Source of the DNA: Ignavibacteria bacterium
GTDB lineage: Bacteria; Bacteroidota; Ignavibacteria; Kapaibacteriales; UBA4661
Direction: 5' to 3'
Length of the DNA: 64,000 bases
Assembly (NCBI GenBank): GCA_014654705.1
Contig: JACVZY010000020.1
Coordinates: 17,599 to 81,598, forward strand
Each line of letters begins with the position of its first letter. Position 1 is the stretch's first letter. Shown here one piece after another: positions 17,204-26,192 of this stretch. The notes under the pieces were generated by a model. It made no database searches. It was not told the DNA's origin and worked only from the letters and a program-made list of their open reading frames with translations. The translations under genes and the position numbers were made by a program.

Positions 17204-18262
17204 ATGAGCGGAACAAAACAAGCAAAAGCATTCGGTACTCATGCTGCCGACAAGCCACTCGAAGCGCTTGCCATTGAGCGCAGAAGTGCTCTGCAGCACG
17301 ATGTCGAAATTGAAATCCTGTACTGCGGCGTTTGCCACTCGGATTTGCATCAAGCACGCAATGACTGGCGCGGGACGACATACCCCTGCGTTCCCGGACA
17401 CGAAATTGTCGGTAAAGTCACTGCTGTAGGAACGCACGTTACAAAATTCAAGGTGGGAGACCTTGCTGCCATAGGGTGTATGGTTGATTCTTGCAGAGAA
17501 TGTGAGCAATGTAAAAATGATTTGGAGCAGTTTTGTGACGCTTCCCCAACGTATACATACAATAGCCCCGATAAACATTTAGGCGGGCAAACATTTGGAG
17601 GCTATTCGGAAAATATTGTCGTGGATGAGCATTTTGTGCTGAGTGTGCCGAATAATCTTGACCTTGCGGCAACAGCACCATTGCTGTGTGCAGGTATCAC
17701 GACATATTCTCCCTTAAAGCACTGGAAAGTTGGTCCAGGGTCAAAGGTAGGCGTGGTCGGCATTGGTGGACTGGGGCATATGGCTGTCAAATTAGCCAAA
17801 GCAATGGGCGCGTACGTGGTGGCGTTCACAACGTCTGCTTCCAAGACAGAAGAAGCAAAACGTCTGGGTGCCGATGAAGCCGTTGTTTCTACCGACAAAG
17901 AAGCAATGAAGAAGCACGGAAAAAGTTTGCACGTAGTATTAGATACCGTTGCTGCCGTTCACGATGTCAATATGTATCTCAATCTGTTGAAATTGGACGG
18001 CGCATTGGTCTTGGTTGGCTTACCTGAGAGTGCGCTGCCCGTACAGCCGTTCAATATTGTGTCGAATCGGCGAATCTTCACCGGTTCTTCTATTGGCGGT
18101 ATCGCCGAAACTCAGGAAATGCTGAACTTCTGTTCTGAGCACAATATCGTTGCCGATATTGAACTCATCGACATTCAGCACATCAATGAAGGATATGAAC
18201 GTATGCTGAAAGGCGATGTTCGGTATCGTTTTGTCATCGATATGGCATCGCTGAAAAGATAA
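17204..18262 (+). CDS. Zinc-dependent NAD(P)H alcohol dehydrogenase (YahK/cinnamyl type)
   Basis: Soluble medium-chain alcohol/aldehyde dehydrogenase, 352 residues, of the cinnamyl-alcohol group that reduces a broad range of aldehydes with NADPH. GGAG at 17192-17195 is eight bases before the ATG at 17204, which fixes the start. The catalytic zinc site is C44-H45 in CGVCHSD plus GHEIVG (H66, E67). The structural zinc site is the cluster CRECEQC with a following Cys. The Rossmann fold has GVVGIGGLGHMAVK. It is divergent from the CruF-like gene and convergent with the LptF/G gene. The physiological substrate cannot be read from the sequence. Confidence 0.9.
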   Translation: MSGTKQAKAFGTHAADKPLEALAIERRSALQHDVEIEILYCGVCHSDLHQARNDWRGTTYPCVPGHEIVGKVTAVGTHVTKFKVGDLAAIGCMVDSCRECEQCKNDLEQFCDASPTYTYNSPDKHLGGQTFGGYSENIVVDEHFVLSVPNNLDLAATAPLLCAGITTYSPLKHWKVGPGSKVGVVGIGGLGHMAVKLAKAMGAYVVAFTTSASKTEEAKRLGADEAVVSTDKEAMKKHGKSLHVVLDTVAAVHDVNMYLNLLKLDGALVLVGLPESALPVQPFNIVSNRRIFTGSSIGGIAETQEMLNFCSEHNIVADIELIDIQHINEGYERMLKGDVRYRFVIDMASLKR

Positions 18263-18297
18263 AATCACAAAGACTGTTTGGATGTGCTCCCGATGCT

Positions 18298-19401
18298 TTA
18301 CGTGCGAACACGCAGTAAATTCACGCATCCGCCCACCAAAAACAGAATATGCGGGGCAGAAGCTGCCAGTGCGGGGTGCACGTCGCCCGCCAAACCAAGC
18401 GTCTGCCCGATGCGAATACACGCCACATAGAGAAACGCAATCACCATCGCAGAACTAATCTCCAGCGCCAAACCCGCTTTGCGCTGTCCGCCGGAGAAGG
18501 GGATGCCGAAGAGCATCACGATAAAATTGGCAAATGGCAGCGCATACTCGCCCCAGTATGCTATTCGTTGCTGGCGTACATCCTTGCCGCCACGCTCGGA
18601 TGCATCAATATATTCCTTGAGTTCGGGAAAGGTCAGTTCATTGGTATTGCGCTGGAACTGCATCAACATTTTAGGCGTGGTGTTGATGGTGAGGGTCATT
18701 GTGGGAAGAATGTTCGTGACAGGTCGGACGTGAAAGTCGGTCTGGAAGCGGTGCTCAAAGGCATTTGTGAGCTGCCACACATTTTTCACGGAGTCAAATG
18801 TAAAATTAGCGGCATCCACACGGCGAAGAATGCGTGGCACTTGCTCGGATGAGTATTCTTCCATTGTTAGCCCCGTGCCATTTTTCACCTGGTCGTCGTA
18901 ATAGCGAATCACCAGATTGCGCGTGGGCGTGTCGCGCACATACACGTTGTAGAGAGAAGTCTCCACGCGCCCTTTACCCAAATACTTGCGCTCAAATTCT
19001 GCTTTGAAGCGGTTTGCCTTTGGCACAACCCAGCCGTCGAAGTAAAACTGCCCTGCCGATATGAACATTCCAAAGAGCAAAAGTGGCAGCATAATCCGAT
19101 ACAGGCTCATGCTTCCTGCTTTCATGGCGGTTAGCTCGTTCTGAGTAGAAAAGCGCCCCATCGTGAAAAGACTCGAAAGCAGCATGGCTATTGGTGTGAT
19201 GATCTTGATAATTTCCGGCAGATAGTTCAGATAAAAAAGCGCAATGACCTTCGGCGGTGTTTTTCTGTCCAAAAAATTATCCAGATTCTCCAGCAAATGC
19301 ACCACTACAAATAGCACACACAGCCCCAAAATGCTAAAGAGCACCGTTGAGACGAGATGACGAAGAATATACAGGTCGAGTTTTTTGATAATCCTACTCA
19401 T
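18298..19401 (-). CDS. LptF/LptG-family lipopolysaccharide export permease
   Basis: Inner-membrane subunit of the LPS transporter (YjgP/YjgQ family), 367 residues. Together with a second permease, LptB and LptC it extracts LPS towards the periplasmic bridge. Three N-terminal helices are visible (about 15-35, 55-80 and 98-120) before a periplasmic beta-jellyroll region of about 150 residues, then three C-terminal helices, the first at LPFANFIVMLFGIPFS. The N-terminal ILRHLVSTVLFSILGL and TMGRFSTQNELTAMKAGSMS match the family. I cannot tell LptF from LptG, and no lpt partner is nearby. The start codon is 7 bases from a T-rich tract, so its leader may be very short. Confidence 0.9.
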   Translation of the reverse strand: MSRIIKKLDLYILRHLVSTVLFSILGLCVLFVVVHLLENLDNFLDRKTPPKVIALFYLNYLPEIIKIITPIAMLLSSLFTMGRFSTQNELTAMKAGSMSLYRIMLPLLLFGMFISAGQFYFDGWVVPKANRFKAEFERKYLGKGRVETSLYNVYVRDTPTRNLVIRYYDDQVKNGTGLTMEEYSSEQVPRILRRVDAANFTFDSVKNVWQLTNAFEHRFQTDFHVRPVTNILPTMTLTINTTPKMLMQFQRNTNELTFPELKEYIDASERGGKDVRQQRIAYWGEYALPFANFIVMLFGIPFSGGQRKAGLALEISSAMVIAFLYVACIRIGQTLGLAGDVHPALAASAPHILFLVGGCVNLLRVRT

Positions 19402-19446
19402 GTGGTAAATTTACAAAAAAAAACATAGTCAATCCTGAAAAAAGAG

Positions 19447-19478
19447 TTGCGCACCCCTATCGGAATATCGTATATTCG
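19447..19478 (+). promoter_or_regulatory. Possible queA promoter (TTG-N21-TATATTCG)
   Basis: TTG at 19447-19449 and TATATTCG at 19471-19478 resemble the Bacteroidota -33/-7 pair with one mismatch in the -7 box. They lie 63 bases upstream of queA. No preQ1 riboswitch is apparent in the leader. Confidence 0.4.
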
Positions 19479-19540
19479 GCTTCAACGAAACATTCTTATT
19501 TTTTGACCGCACAAGCCCACTTTACGGGAAGGATTCGCAG

Positions 19541-20578
19541 ATGAAACTATCCGAATTTAACTACACCATCCCCAAAAAACTGATTGCAAAATATCCCGCC
19601 GACCCGCGTGATTCATCGTACATGATGGTTCTAGACCGCAAGACTGGCGAGATGGAAGACAAAACCTTCTCCAACATTCTGGATTATTTCCAAAAAGGCG
19701 ATTGCCTCGTTATCAATGATACCAAAGTTTTTCCAGCGCGGCTTTTTGGAAAAAAAGAGAAAACGAATGCAAAAATTGAGGTGCTGCTTTTGCGTGAACT
19801 CAAGGCGGAAGACCGCATTTGGGACGTAATCGTTGACCCAGCCCGCAAAGTTCGCATTGGCAATAAAATCTATTTCGACGAAAACAAACTCTACTGCGAA
19901 ATCATTGACAACACCACCTCGCGTGGGCGTACGGTCCGCTTCAATAACGTTGGCGATATTTATCGCATCATAGACCGTATCGGGCAGATGCCGCTTCCCG
20001 ACTATATCAAGCGTGACCCCACAGAGTTGGACAAAGAAACGTATCAAACCGTCTTTGCGGACAAAATTGGTTCGGTGGCAGTGCCGTCAGCAGGCTTGCA
20101 CTTCACAAAACCGCTTATCAAAAAACTGGAAGAAAAAGGTGTAAATATTGCCCGCATCACACTGCACATCGGGTACAGCGTTTTTGACCCCGTGGACGTG
20201 GAAGACCTAACCAAGCACAAGATGCACTCGGAGTATTTTGAGATAAACAAAGAAGCCGTCGAGACTATTAACAAAGCGCTCAAGGGCAAAAAACAAGTCG
20301 TCGCCGCAGGCTCAAGTGTCGCACGGGCGCTTGAATCCAGCGTCTTGACGACCAATGCAATCAAAATCAACAAAGGCTGGACGGACAAATTTATTTATCC
20401 GCCTTACGAATTCAAAATCGTGAGCCGACTTATCACTAATTTCCACCCGCCGAAGTCAACACTGATGCTGCTTTCCGCTGCTTTTGCGGGAAAAGATGAG
20501 CTGATGAAGGCGTACAAAAAAGCGATGAAACAAGAAGCACGGTTCTTTTCCTACGGTGATTCTCTCTTTGTGATTTAA
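19541..20578 (+). CDS. queA: S-adenosylmethionine:tRNA ribosyltransferase-isomerase
   Basis: Transfers the ribosyl part of SAM to preQ1 in tRNA, forming epoxyqueuosine at the wobble position; 345 residues, normal length. The N-terminus (MKLSEFNYTIPKKLIAKYP) and motifs INDTKVFPARL, GQMPLPDYI, PSAGLHFT and the C-terminal ITNFHPPKSTLMLLSAAFAG are diagnostic. AAGGA about eight bases before the ATG supports the start. It is followed by its own terminator, so it is probably transcribed alone. The sequence is noticeably Lys-rich compared with neighbours. Confidence 0.97.
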   Translation: MKLSEFNYTIPKKLIAKYPADPRDSSYMMVLDRKTGEMEDKTFSNILDYFQKGDCLVINDTKVFPARLFGKKEKTNAKIEVLLLRELKAEDRIWDVIVDPARKVRIGNKIYFDENKLYCEIIDNTTSRGRTVRFNNVGDIYRIIDRIGQMPLPDYIKRDPTELDKETYQTVFADKIGSVAVPSAGLHFTKPLIKKLEEKGVNIARITLHIGYSVFDPVDVEDLTKHKMHSEYFEINKEAVETINKALKGKKQVVAAGSSVARALESSVLTTNAIKINKGWTDKFIYPPYEFKIVSRLITNFHPPKSTLMLLSAAFAGKDELMKAYKKAMKQEARFFSYGDSLFVI

Positions 20579-20609
20579 CACTGTGTAAGAATCTGCATGA
20601 CCAATACAC

Positions 20610-20659
20610 AGCCTCTTGCTCTGCGAGCCTTTGCTCAGTAAAGCGAGAGGCTTCTTTTT
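20610..20659 (+). terminator. Terminator of queA
   Basis: AGCCTCTTGCT (20610-20620) pairs with AGCGAGAGGCT (20642-20652) with one G-T pair, followed by TCTTTTT. The loop is 21 bases and may fold further. Confidence 0.75.
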
Positions 20660-20687
20660 GACAAAGAAAATACTTGTCCCACGCACC

Positions 20688-21812
20688 ATGACAACCATTA
20701 CTCTCGAGAATATCACCAAACGCTACGATAATGGCTTTGAAGCGGTGAAAAACCTTTCGCTGCGGCTTGAAAGCGGTACATTCACGGTGCTGCTCGGTCC
20801 GTCAGGGTGTGGAAAGACAACGACACTCCGCATGATAGCGGGACTGGAAACGATTTCGTCGGGTGACCTCTTTTTTGGTGAAGAACGTATGAACGACGCG
20901 CCGCCAAAAGACCGCGATATTGGAATGGTGTTTCAGAATTACGCGCTGTACCCGCATTTGACGGTGTTCGAGAATATCGCTTTTCCCTTGCGTTTGCGCC
21001 GCGAAGCAAAAGCCTCGCTGGAAGAGCGCGTCCGTGCAGCTGCGGAGGCTGTGGAGCTGACCGCGCTTCTCGGTAACAAACCGAAACAACTCTCCGGTGG
21101 TCAGCGCCAGCGCGTCGCGCTTGCGCGGGCTATTGTTCGCAAGCCGCGTGTGTTCCTTTTCGACGAACCACTTTCCAATCTTGACGCACAATTACGTGTG
21201 CAGATGCGCTCGGAAATCACTCGCATACAGCGTATGGTCGGGGCAACGTCGGTGTATGTGACACACGACCAAAGCGAAGCAATGACAATGGCTGATACAA
21301 TCGTCGTGCTGAATAATGGTGAATTGCAGCAGACAGGCACACCGCACCATATCTATACAAACCCGCAGAACCGCTTTGTAGCGAGCTTTGTGGGTAGTCC
21401 GGCAATAAACTTTTTTGAGGGTGAAATTCGTGGCGAGGCGGGACGATTATCATTTTATGAGTTTGGAAGCTCAACTACATTTTCCCTTCCCGCACAAGCA
21501 TTTGTCAACCCTCCGGCGAATTTTCCGCGAAAAGCGACTCTTGCAATTCGCCCCGAACATCTTGGCTTTACGCCATTCTTGGGTGCATCACTTTCACCGG
21601 AAGCACTGCAATACACGCTGTCAGGCACTATTCAGCGCGTGGAGTTTTTGGGGCATGAGCGCCTTGTTTATGTGGAGACCAGTCCACAAGCGCCGCACAA
21701 GATTATTCGCTGCACCAATATTGCGCAAATCCTTGAGGTGGGAGGGGATATACAATTCTTCGCTTCGCCCGACCATTGCTATCTTTTCGACAGCAACGGT
21801 GCAAGGCTTTGA
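20688..21812 (+). CDS. ABC transporter ATP-binding protein (MalK/UgpC type)
   Basis: Cytoplasmic ATPase of a carbohydrate-type ABC importer, 374 residues. I chose the ATG at 20688 (MTTITLENITKRY), which starts the ABC fold; the frame upstream overlaps the queA terminator. Walker A is GPSGCGKTTTLRM, Q-loop GMVFQNYALYPHLTV, signature LSGGQRQRVALARA, Walker B VFLFDEPLSNLDAQ and H-loop VTHDQSEAM. Residues from about 240 form the MOP/TOBE regulatory region typical of MalK/UgpC, with IRPEHLGF. No permease or binding protein is in the neighbourhood, so it may serve several transporters or pair with genes elsewhere. Confidence 0.93.
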   Translation: MTTITLENITKRYDNGFEAVKNLSLRLESGTFTVLLGPSGCGKTTTLRMIAGLETISSGDLFFGEERMNDAPPKDRDIGMVFQNYALYPHLTVFENIAFPLRLRREAKASLEERVRAAAEAVELTALLGNKPKQLSGGQRQRVALARAIVRKPRVFLFDEPLSNLDAQLRVQMRSEITRIQRMVGATSVYVTHDQSEAMTMADTIVVLNNGELQQTGTPHHIYTNPQNRFVASFVGSPAINFFEGEIRGEAGRLSFYEFGSSTTFSLPAQAFVNPPANFPRKATLAIRPEHLGFTPFLGASLSPEALQYTLSGTIQRVEFLGHERLVYVETSPQAPHKIIRCTNIAQILEVGGDIQFFASPDHCYLFDSNGARL

Positions 21813-21843
21813 GGCGGAAGACGTACAGTGTTCGCCAACTCGC

Positions 21844-23832
21844 TCACGCCGGCAATTCCACAATAAACGTCGCTCCTTTGCCGACTTCGCTTTCCACCAT
21901 AATATGACCACCGTGCAATTCCACAATCTGCTTCACGATTGCCAAACCGATACCGGAAGAGTGTTCGTCGCCCGTCGGACGGGCAGAGAGTTTTTGGAAA
22001 TGCCCAAACACTTTATTTTTATCGTCGTCGGTTAAGCCCGGACCTTCGTCGTGCACAGAAAAGCGCACTGTGCCTTGCTCTGGTACGCTGAGGTGTACAT
22101 GAACGGTTTTGCCGTGTGGCGAAAACTTAATCGCATTGGAAATCAGATTTTCAATGACTTGCCTAAGCCGTGCTTCATCGCCTTTGATAACACACTCCTG
22201 TGGGATTTGCATCGTGATAGACTGCCCTTTTTGCTCCGCCACGGTGGACTGCATAAACACAACTGCCGCCACCAAGGCACTTACGTCCATTTCTATTAGC
22301 TTCAAAGCGATTTTGCCCATATCTAATGCCGCCATATCAAGTAATTCTTCCACCATTTCAGAGGTGCGCTGCGTCTCCTGAACCAGTGCATTGAGTGTTT
22401 CTACGCCATCCTGCGAATCGGCACGGAGTTCGCTTCTGAGCGTATTGGCAAGGAGGCGAATGGTGTTAAGCGGGTTTTTCAAATCGTGCGAAACCATACT
22501 AACCATGCGGGTTTTGAAGGTATTTGCCTCGTCTAACTTCGTATTCATTCGCTGCAACGCATCATTCCGCTCGAATAATGTCGTATTGATGGTGTTAAGG
22601 TCAACATTTTCTGTTACAAGAAAGCGAGCAAACTCCTGTTCTCTGCGCAAAAGATTGATGCGCGAAGCCAGTCCCAGCGACAGCAGTACTACTTCTAGCG
22701 TGGCAGCACTTCGGCTTCCGTACCATGTCCAATAATTAAACGGAACAAGCCCGAATCCGATGGTCGAGAACACGAAAACCGCTACAATTAATATACCCCA
22801 TGCAATAAGAAAATAAAGCGCCGGCGCAAAACCACGCCATACACAAAAAATTGCTACTGCCAGCGTTATCAACGACGAAACAGCGCCCAGCACCGAAGCG
22901 CAAGCAATCATCAGACGATACGGCACGAAAAAGACCGCAACGGCTAGCAGAACGCTTATGGCTATCAATGCCTGCATAGAGCGGTCGAGCAGTCGTGAAT
23001 GTTGCCGAAGCGCAAGAAAGTCCCTTGCAAACAGGCTAGCAGTACCAACGGTAATTGTGGCAAAAAACACATACGCTTTATTCGACCAGACGGGAGCATT
23101 TTGCCAGAAATACTCAAGCGCACTACCGTCCAAGCACATCTGATACATCACAAAGGATGCGAGGTACAACACGTAAAATGAATAACTTCTCTCCCGAACA
23201 GCAAATGCGAGAAAGAGATTATACGCCAGCATGACCAGCATAATACCGTAGAACGCCCCATTTACAGCTCGTTCCCAATATTCTTTTTGTAAGAGTGCGT
23301 CGGGGTGCCACATCGTAAGTGGCGCTATCAGTGGTCCCGATGAGGCAACACGAATGTAAACAGTCTGTTCCTCACCCGCCTGCAAATGCAGATGGCAAAG
23401 GAAATTCCGATGATTCATTTCCCGTGAACTATACGGGAACATATCGCCCGTGCGAAGCAGAGAATACGAACCTTCAGCTCTGGGACGATAAAACTCCAGC
23501 GTATCTATTGTCGGATAGCCATATTCCAGTATGAATGTTTCGTTAGTTGGATAAGTATTTTTTACGCTGAATCGTATCCAGAAGGCAGAACTTGTCAAGG
23601 TAAAATTAGGATGCTTTTGTACCGATTGCCGAAACGTACCTTGAAAATTACCAGAAGCCACATCGTCCACTGTCCATCGGTGCGAAACATCTTCGTAGTA
23701 TTCCAGCACCAAGCCGAGCGGATACTCGCCTGAGCGAGGCGTAAGATGCACGGGTGCGGCAGCACTCACTCTGGCGGTACCGAAGTAAGCAGTGCCGCAG
23801 AAGAACAGCAATATAGCAAGACGAAATATCAT
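21844..23832 (-). CDS. 7TMR-DISM sensor histidine kinase
   Basis: Membrane sensor kinase of 662 residues. The ATG at 23832 starts a signal peptide (MIFRLAILLFFCGTAYFG); the longer frame upstream reaches into the next gene's stop. A periplasmic beta-rich 7TMR-DISMED2 domain (about 35-170) is followed by seven membrane helices (about 180-390). Then come a coiled coil and the H-box MVSHDLKNPLNTI, an N-box in VIENLISNAIKF, and G-boxes DEGPG and SSGIGLAIV. Such receptors usually bind small ligands or carbohydrates; the ligand is unknown. Its ATPase domain closely parallels the receiver-kinase at 2426-3580. The channel-like gene ends 100 bases upstream on the same strand. Confidence 0.93.
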   Translation of the reverse strand: MIFRLAILLFFCGTAYFGTARVSAAAPVHLTPRSGEYPLGLVLEYYEDVSHRWTVDDVASGNFQGTFRQSVQKHPNFTLTSSAFWIRFSVKNTYPTNETFILEYGYPTIDTLEFYRPRAEGSYSLLRTGDMFPYSSREMNHRNFLCHLHLQAGEEQTVYIRVASSGPLIAPLTMWHPDALLQKEYWERAVNGAFYGIMLVMLAYNLFLAFAVRERSYSFYVLYLASFVMYQMCLDGSALEYFWQNAPVWSNKAYVFFATITVGTASLFARDFLALRQHSRLLDRSMQALIAISVLLAVAVFFVPYRLMIACASVLGAVSSLITLAVAIFCVWRGFAPALYFLIAWGILIVAVFVFSTIGFGLVPFNYWTWYGSRSAATLEVVLLSLGLASRINLLRREQEFARFLVTENVDLNTINTTLFERNDALQRMNTKLDEANTFKTRMVSMVSHDLKNPLNTIRLLANTLRSELRADSQDGVETLNALVQETQRTSEMVEELLDMAALDMGKIALKLIEMDVSALVAAVVFMQSTVAEQKGQSITMQIPQECVIKGDEARLRQVIENLISNAIKFSPHGKTVHVHLSVPEQGTVRFSVHDEGPGLTDDDKNKVFGHFQKLSARPTGDEHSSGIGLAIVKQIVELHGGHIMVESEVGKGATFIVELPA

Positions 23833-23931
23833 GATGATTGTATATCCATAGCGAAAGTAAATCACCGTATGCAAACCTTCGGAACCTCTTCGCTCTGCAA
23901 AAGCTCCCTTTTGGTGTTTGGAATCAATCAA

Positions 23932-24669
23932 CTACTCTTTGCTTAATAGTCTTCCCACCATCAAAACAATGTAAAGATTGGCAAACAAGCTTTGCAAAAC
24001 ACCAATTCCTCGAAACAAGCCGCCTGCATTCACATATGGTGTATCTAGTGTGGAGAGTGTATAATAGCTATAATTGACACAGTGCATATAACCTGTAAAG
24101 TTCGGCTTAATACTCATGTCTAATTCATTGACTCCTAAAAGATTAACTACACCATAGATGAATGAAAAAATGAATCCTATATTGAAATAAATGCAAGCTG
24201 CAGACCATAAGCGATAGACAATCGTATGCTGTCCGGCAAATATATCTCTCACCATAAAAACCATTATGATCGTAAAAGCAATAAATGAGCCAACCTGATT
24301 AATAAAACCAAGAATTTTATAGGTAGTACTTTCCATATCCATTGGATCCAGTGGATTGGAAATTATGAGACCGGTCCAGAAACTTATGAGAAATATTACG
24401 AAGGTAGTCCATATTACAGCCTTGCTTTGAGAAAAATGACGAATCATGGAATAGGTAAACCATGTATATGCCATACCTACAATCGCAAAACCAAATGTAT
24501 AGCAGGTGCTTAGTATTACCGATGTGCTTCTAAGAATAATCTGGAATACAACAACTGTATAGATTATTGTGAGTAATTGTGTGGACAGTAGAATGATATA
24601 TCCTCGTTCTGTTTTATTATTTGATTCCAACAGAGACGGGCTAAGATTAAGTTTTTCGGGAACAAGCAT
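23932..24669 (-). CDS. Six-helix membrane protein resembling an ion channel with an altered pore
   Basis: Unassigned membrane protein, 245 residues from the ATG at 24669; an in-frame TTG at 24738 would add 23 residues including a hydrophobic run, so the start is uncertain. Helices lie at about 24-46, 51-75, 85-104, 122-142, 155-180 and 221-243. Between the last two is YYTLSTLDTPYVNAGG (202-217), placed and spaced like the pore loop of two-helix potassium channels, where TLTTVGYGDI would be expected; TVGYG reads TPYVN here. The final helix, VLQSLFANLYIVLMVGRLLS, also resembles a channel inner helix. A potassium-selective pore is therefore doubtful. The gene is visibly more AT-rich than its neighbours. 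Confidence 0.6.
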   Translation of the reverse strand: MLVPEKLNLSPSLLESNNKTERGYIILLSTQLLTIIYTVVVFQIILRSTSVILSTCYTFGFAIVGMAYTWFTYSMIRHFSQSKAVIWTTFVIFLISFWTGLIISNPLDPMDMESTTYKILGFINQVGSFIAFTIIMVFMVRDIFAGQHTIVYRLWSAACIYFNIGFIFSFIYGVVNLLGVNELDMSIKPNFTGYMHCVNYSYYTLSTLDTPYVNAGGLFRGIGVLQSLFANLYIVLMVGRLLSKE

Positions 24670-24815
24670 ATAGTAGGTCTGGAAGAAGAATATCAAAAAA
24701 AAACGGTAGTGTTCTTTGTGAGTTGATAAATACAGCAAGACAGCATACTGTCTTGTTTCCCAAGCACAGTCTAACTTCTTTTGAACACCACCACGAAAAC
24801 CTAAGCTATAACAAA

Positions 24816-26033
24816 TCAGGCTTTGCGAATCTTCAAAAATTTTCGCTTACCGACTTTGAACGTCCGCTCTTCGGTAAGGTCAACTGTTGCGGCAATGTCG
24901 GCAATGCGCTCTCCGTCAATGGAAACGCCACCGCCTTGTATCAAGCGCTTTGCCTCACCTTTGGAAGGGGCGAGATTACTTAGCGCCAAAATATCTACCA
25001 CAGTTACAACGGCTGCTTCTAACTCCAGCGTGATGCTTTCAATCTCATCCGGAAGGTCTTTCTTCACGAACATTCTCTCAAATTCATCAAACGATGCTTT
25101 GGCAGCATCTTCGCCGTGATAGCGGGCTACAATGCGCATGGCAGTTTGTACTTTAGCGTTGCGAGGATGCAGAGAACCGCTTTCCAAGCCGCTTTCCATT
25201 GTTTTAATGTCTGATTCTTCTGCAAATGCGCCGTAGCGGAAGTACCGTGCAATAAGGTTATCGGGAATGGACATCGTTTTGCCGAACATTTCACGTGGAG
25301 AATCCGTCAGCCCGATGTAGTTGCCAAGCGATTTGCTCATTTTCTCAATGCCGTCGGTGCCTTCCAGAATAGGCATAGTCAGGATGCACTGCGGCTCTTT
25401 GCCGTAGGCGCGTTGGAGTTCGCGTCCTACAAGCAAATTAAACTTCTGGTCCGTGCCGCCAAGTTCTACGTCTGCTTCCAGCGCAACTGAGTCGTAGCCT
25501 TGTGCAAGCGGGTAGAGAAATTCGTGGATGCTTATAGGTTCGCCTGCTTTGTAGCGCTTGCTAAAGTCATCACGCTCCAGCATTTGGGCGACGGTAAACT
25601 TTGCCGTGAGCGCAACAACATCGTTAAAACTCATCGGACTCAGCCACTCGGAGTTATACACCAGTCGCAAACGCTCTTTCGAGAGTACGTGTGTGGCTTG
25701 CTCAATATAACTTTGTCCGTTTTGACGAGTTTCCTCAAGCGTCAGCGCGGGGCGTGTTTTGGAGCGTCCGGTGGGGTCGCCTATCATGCCGGTAAAGTCC
25801 CCGATAAGTAAAATAGCGGTGTGCCCCAAGTCCTGAAACTGCCGCATTTTACTCAATACCACAGCGTGCCCTAAGTGCAAGTCAGGGCGACTAGGGTCGC
25901 ATCCGAGCTTGATATGAAGAGGTTTTTGTGTCTTGAGCGAACGTTCAATTTTTTGCGCAAGTTCACTCTCCGGCAAAAGCTCGTGTACGCCGGAGCGGAT
26001 GATGTCCATTTGTTCGTTAAGCGTTGGAAACAT
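24816..26033 (-). CDS. tyrS: Tyrosyl-tRNA synthetase
   Basis: Class I aminoacyl-tRNA synthetase that charges tRNA-Tyr, 405 residues. The Rossmann fold carries the HIGH-like HLGHA near residue 53 and the KMSKS motif in EKMSKSLGNYIGL. LGGTDQKFNLLVGREL is typical of bacterial TyrRS. A C-terminal S4 RNA-binding domain starts near LAPSKGEAKRLIQGGGVSIDG. The sequence around HLGH and KMSKS suggests the TyrZ-like subgroup. There is no Shine-Dalgarno site before the ATG, and no T-box leader fits the 160 bases before it, which hold the terminator of the upstream receiver gene. Confidence 0.96.
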   Translation of the reverse strand: MFPTLNEQMDIIRSGVHELLPESELAQKIERSLKTQKPLHIKLGCDPSRPDLHLGHAVVLSKMRQFQDLGHTAILLIGDFTGMIGDPTGRSKTRPALTLEETRQNGQSYIEQATHVLSKERLRLVYNSEWLSPMSFNDVVALTAKFTVAQMLERDDFSKRYKAGEPISIHEFLYPLAQGYDSVALEADVELGGTDQKFNLLVGRELQRAYGKEPQCILTMPILEGTDGIEKMSKSLGNYIGLTDSPREMFGKTMSIPDNLIARYFRYGAFAEESDIKTMESGLESGSLHPRNAKVQTAMRIVARYHGEDAAKASFDEFERMFVKKDLPDEIESITLELEAAVVTVVDILALSNLAPSKGEAKRLIQGGGVSIDGERIADIAATVDLTEERTFKVGKRKFLKIRKA

Positions 26034-26100
26034 GGGCTTAAAAAAGGTTATGTATTGAGTTACGTGAATTTATGTTGGAATGAAGATGGGAAATTTTTTA

Positions 26101-26147
26101 CAAAAAAACGCTTCATGCAAGACCTCGAGAAGTCCGCATAAAGCGTT
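26101..26147 (-). terminator. Terminator of the lone receiver gene
   Basis: On the minus strand a 12-base stem, AACGCTTTATGC with GCATGAAGCGTT (one mismatch), is followed by a run of seven T. It sits between the receiver gene and tyrS. Confidence 0.8.
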
Positions 26148-26192
26148 GTAAAACTACAAAAATTGAGCGTCAACGGGCTTAAACCAATGGGC

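Noticed and set aside
17102..17578. N-terminal extension of the CruF-like gene to 17578
   Set aside because: It overlaps the divergent dehydrogenase start and has Cys-rich, non-membrane sequence. The ATG at 17101 starts the conserved part.
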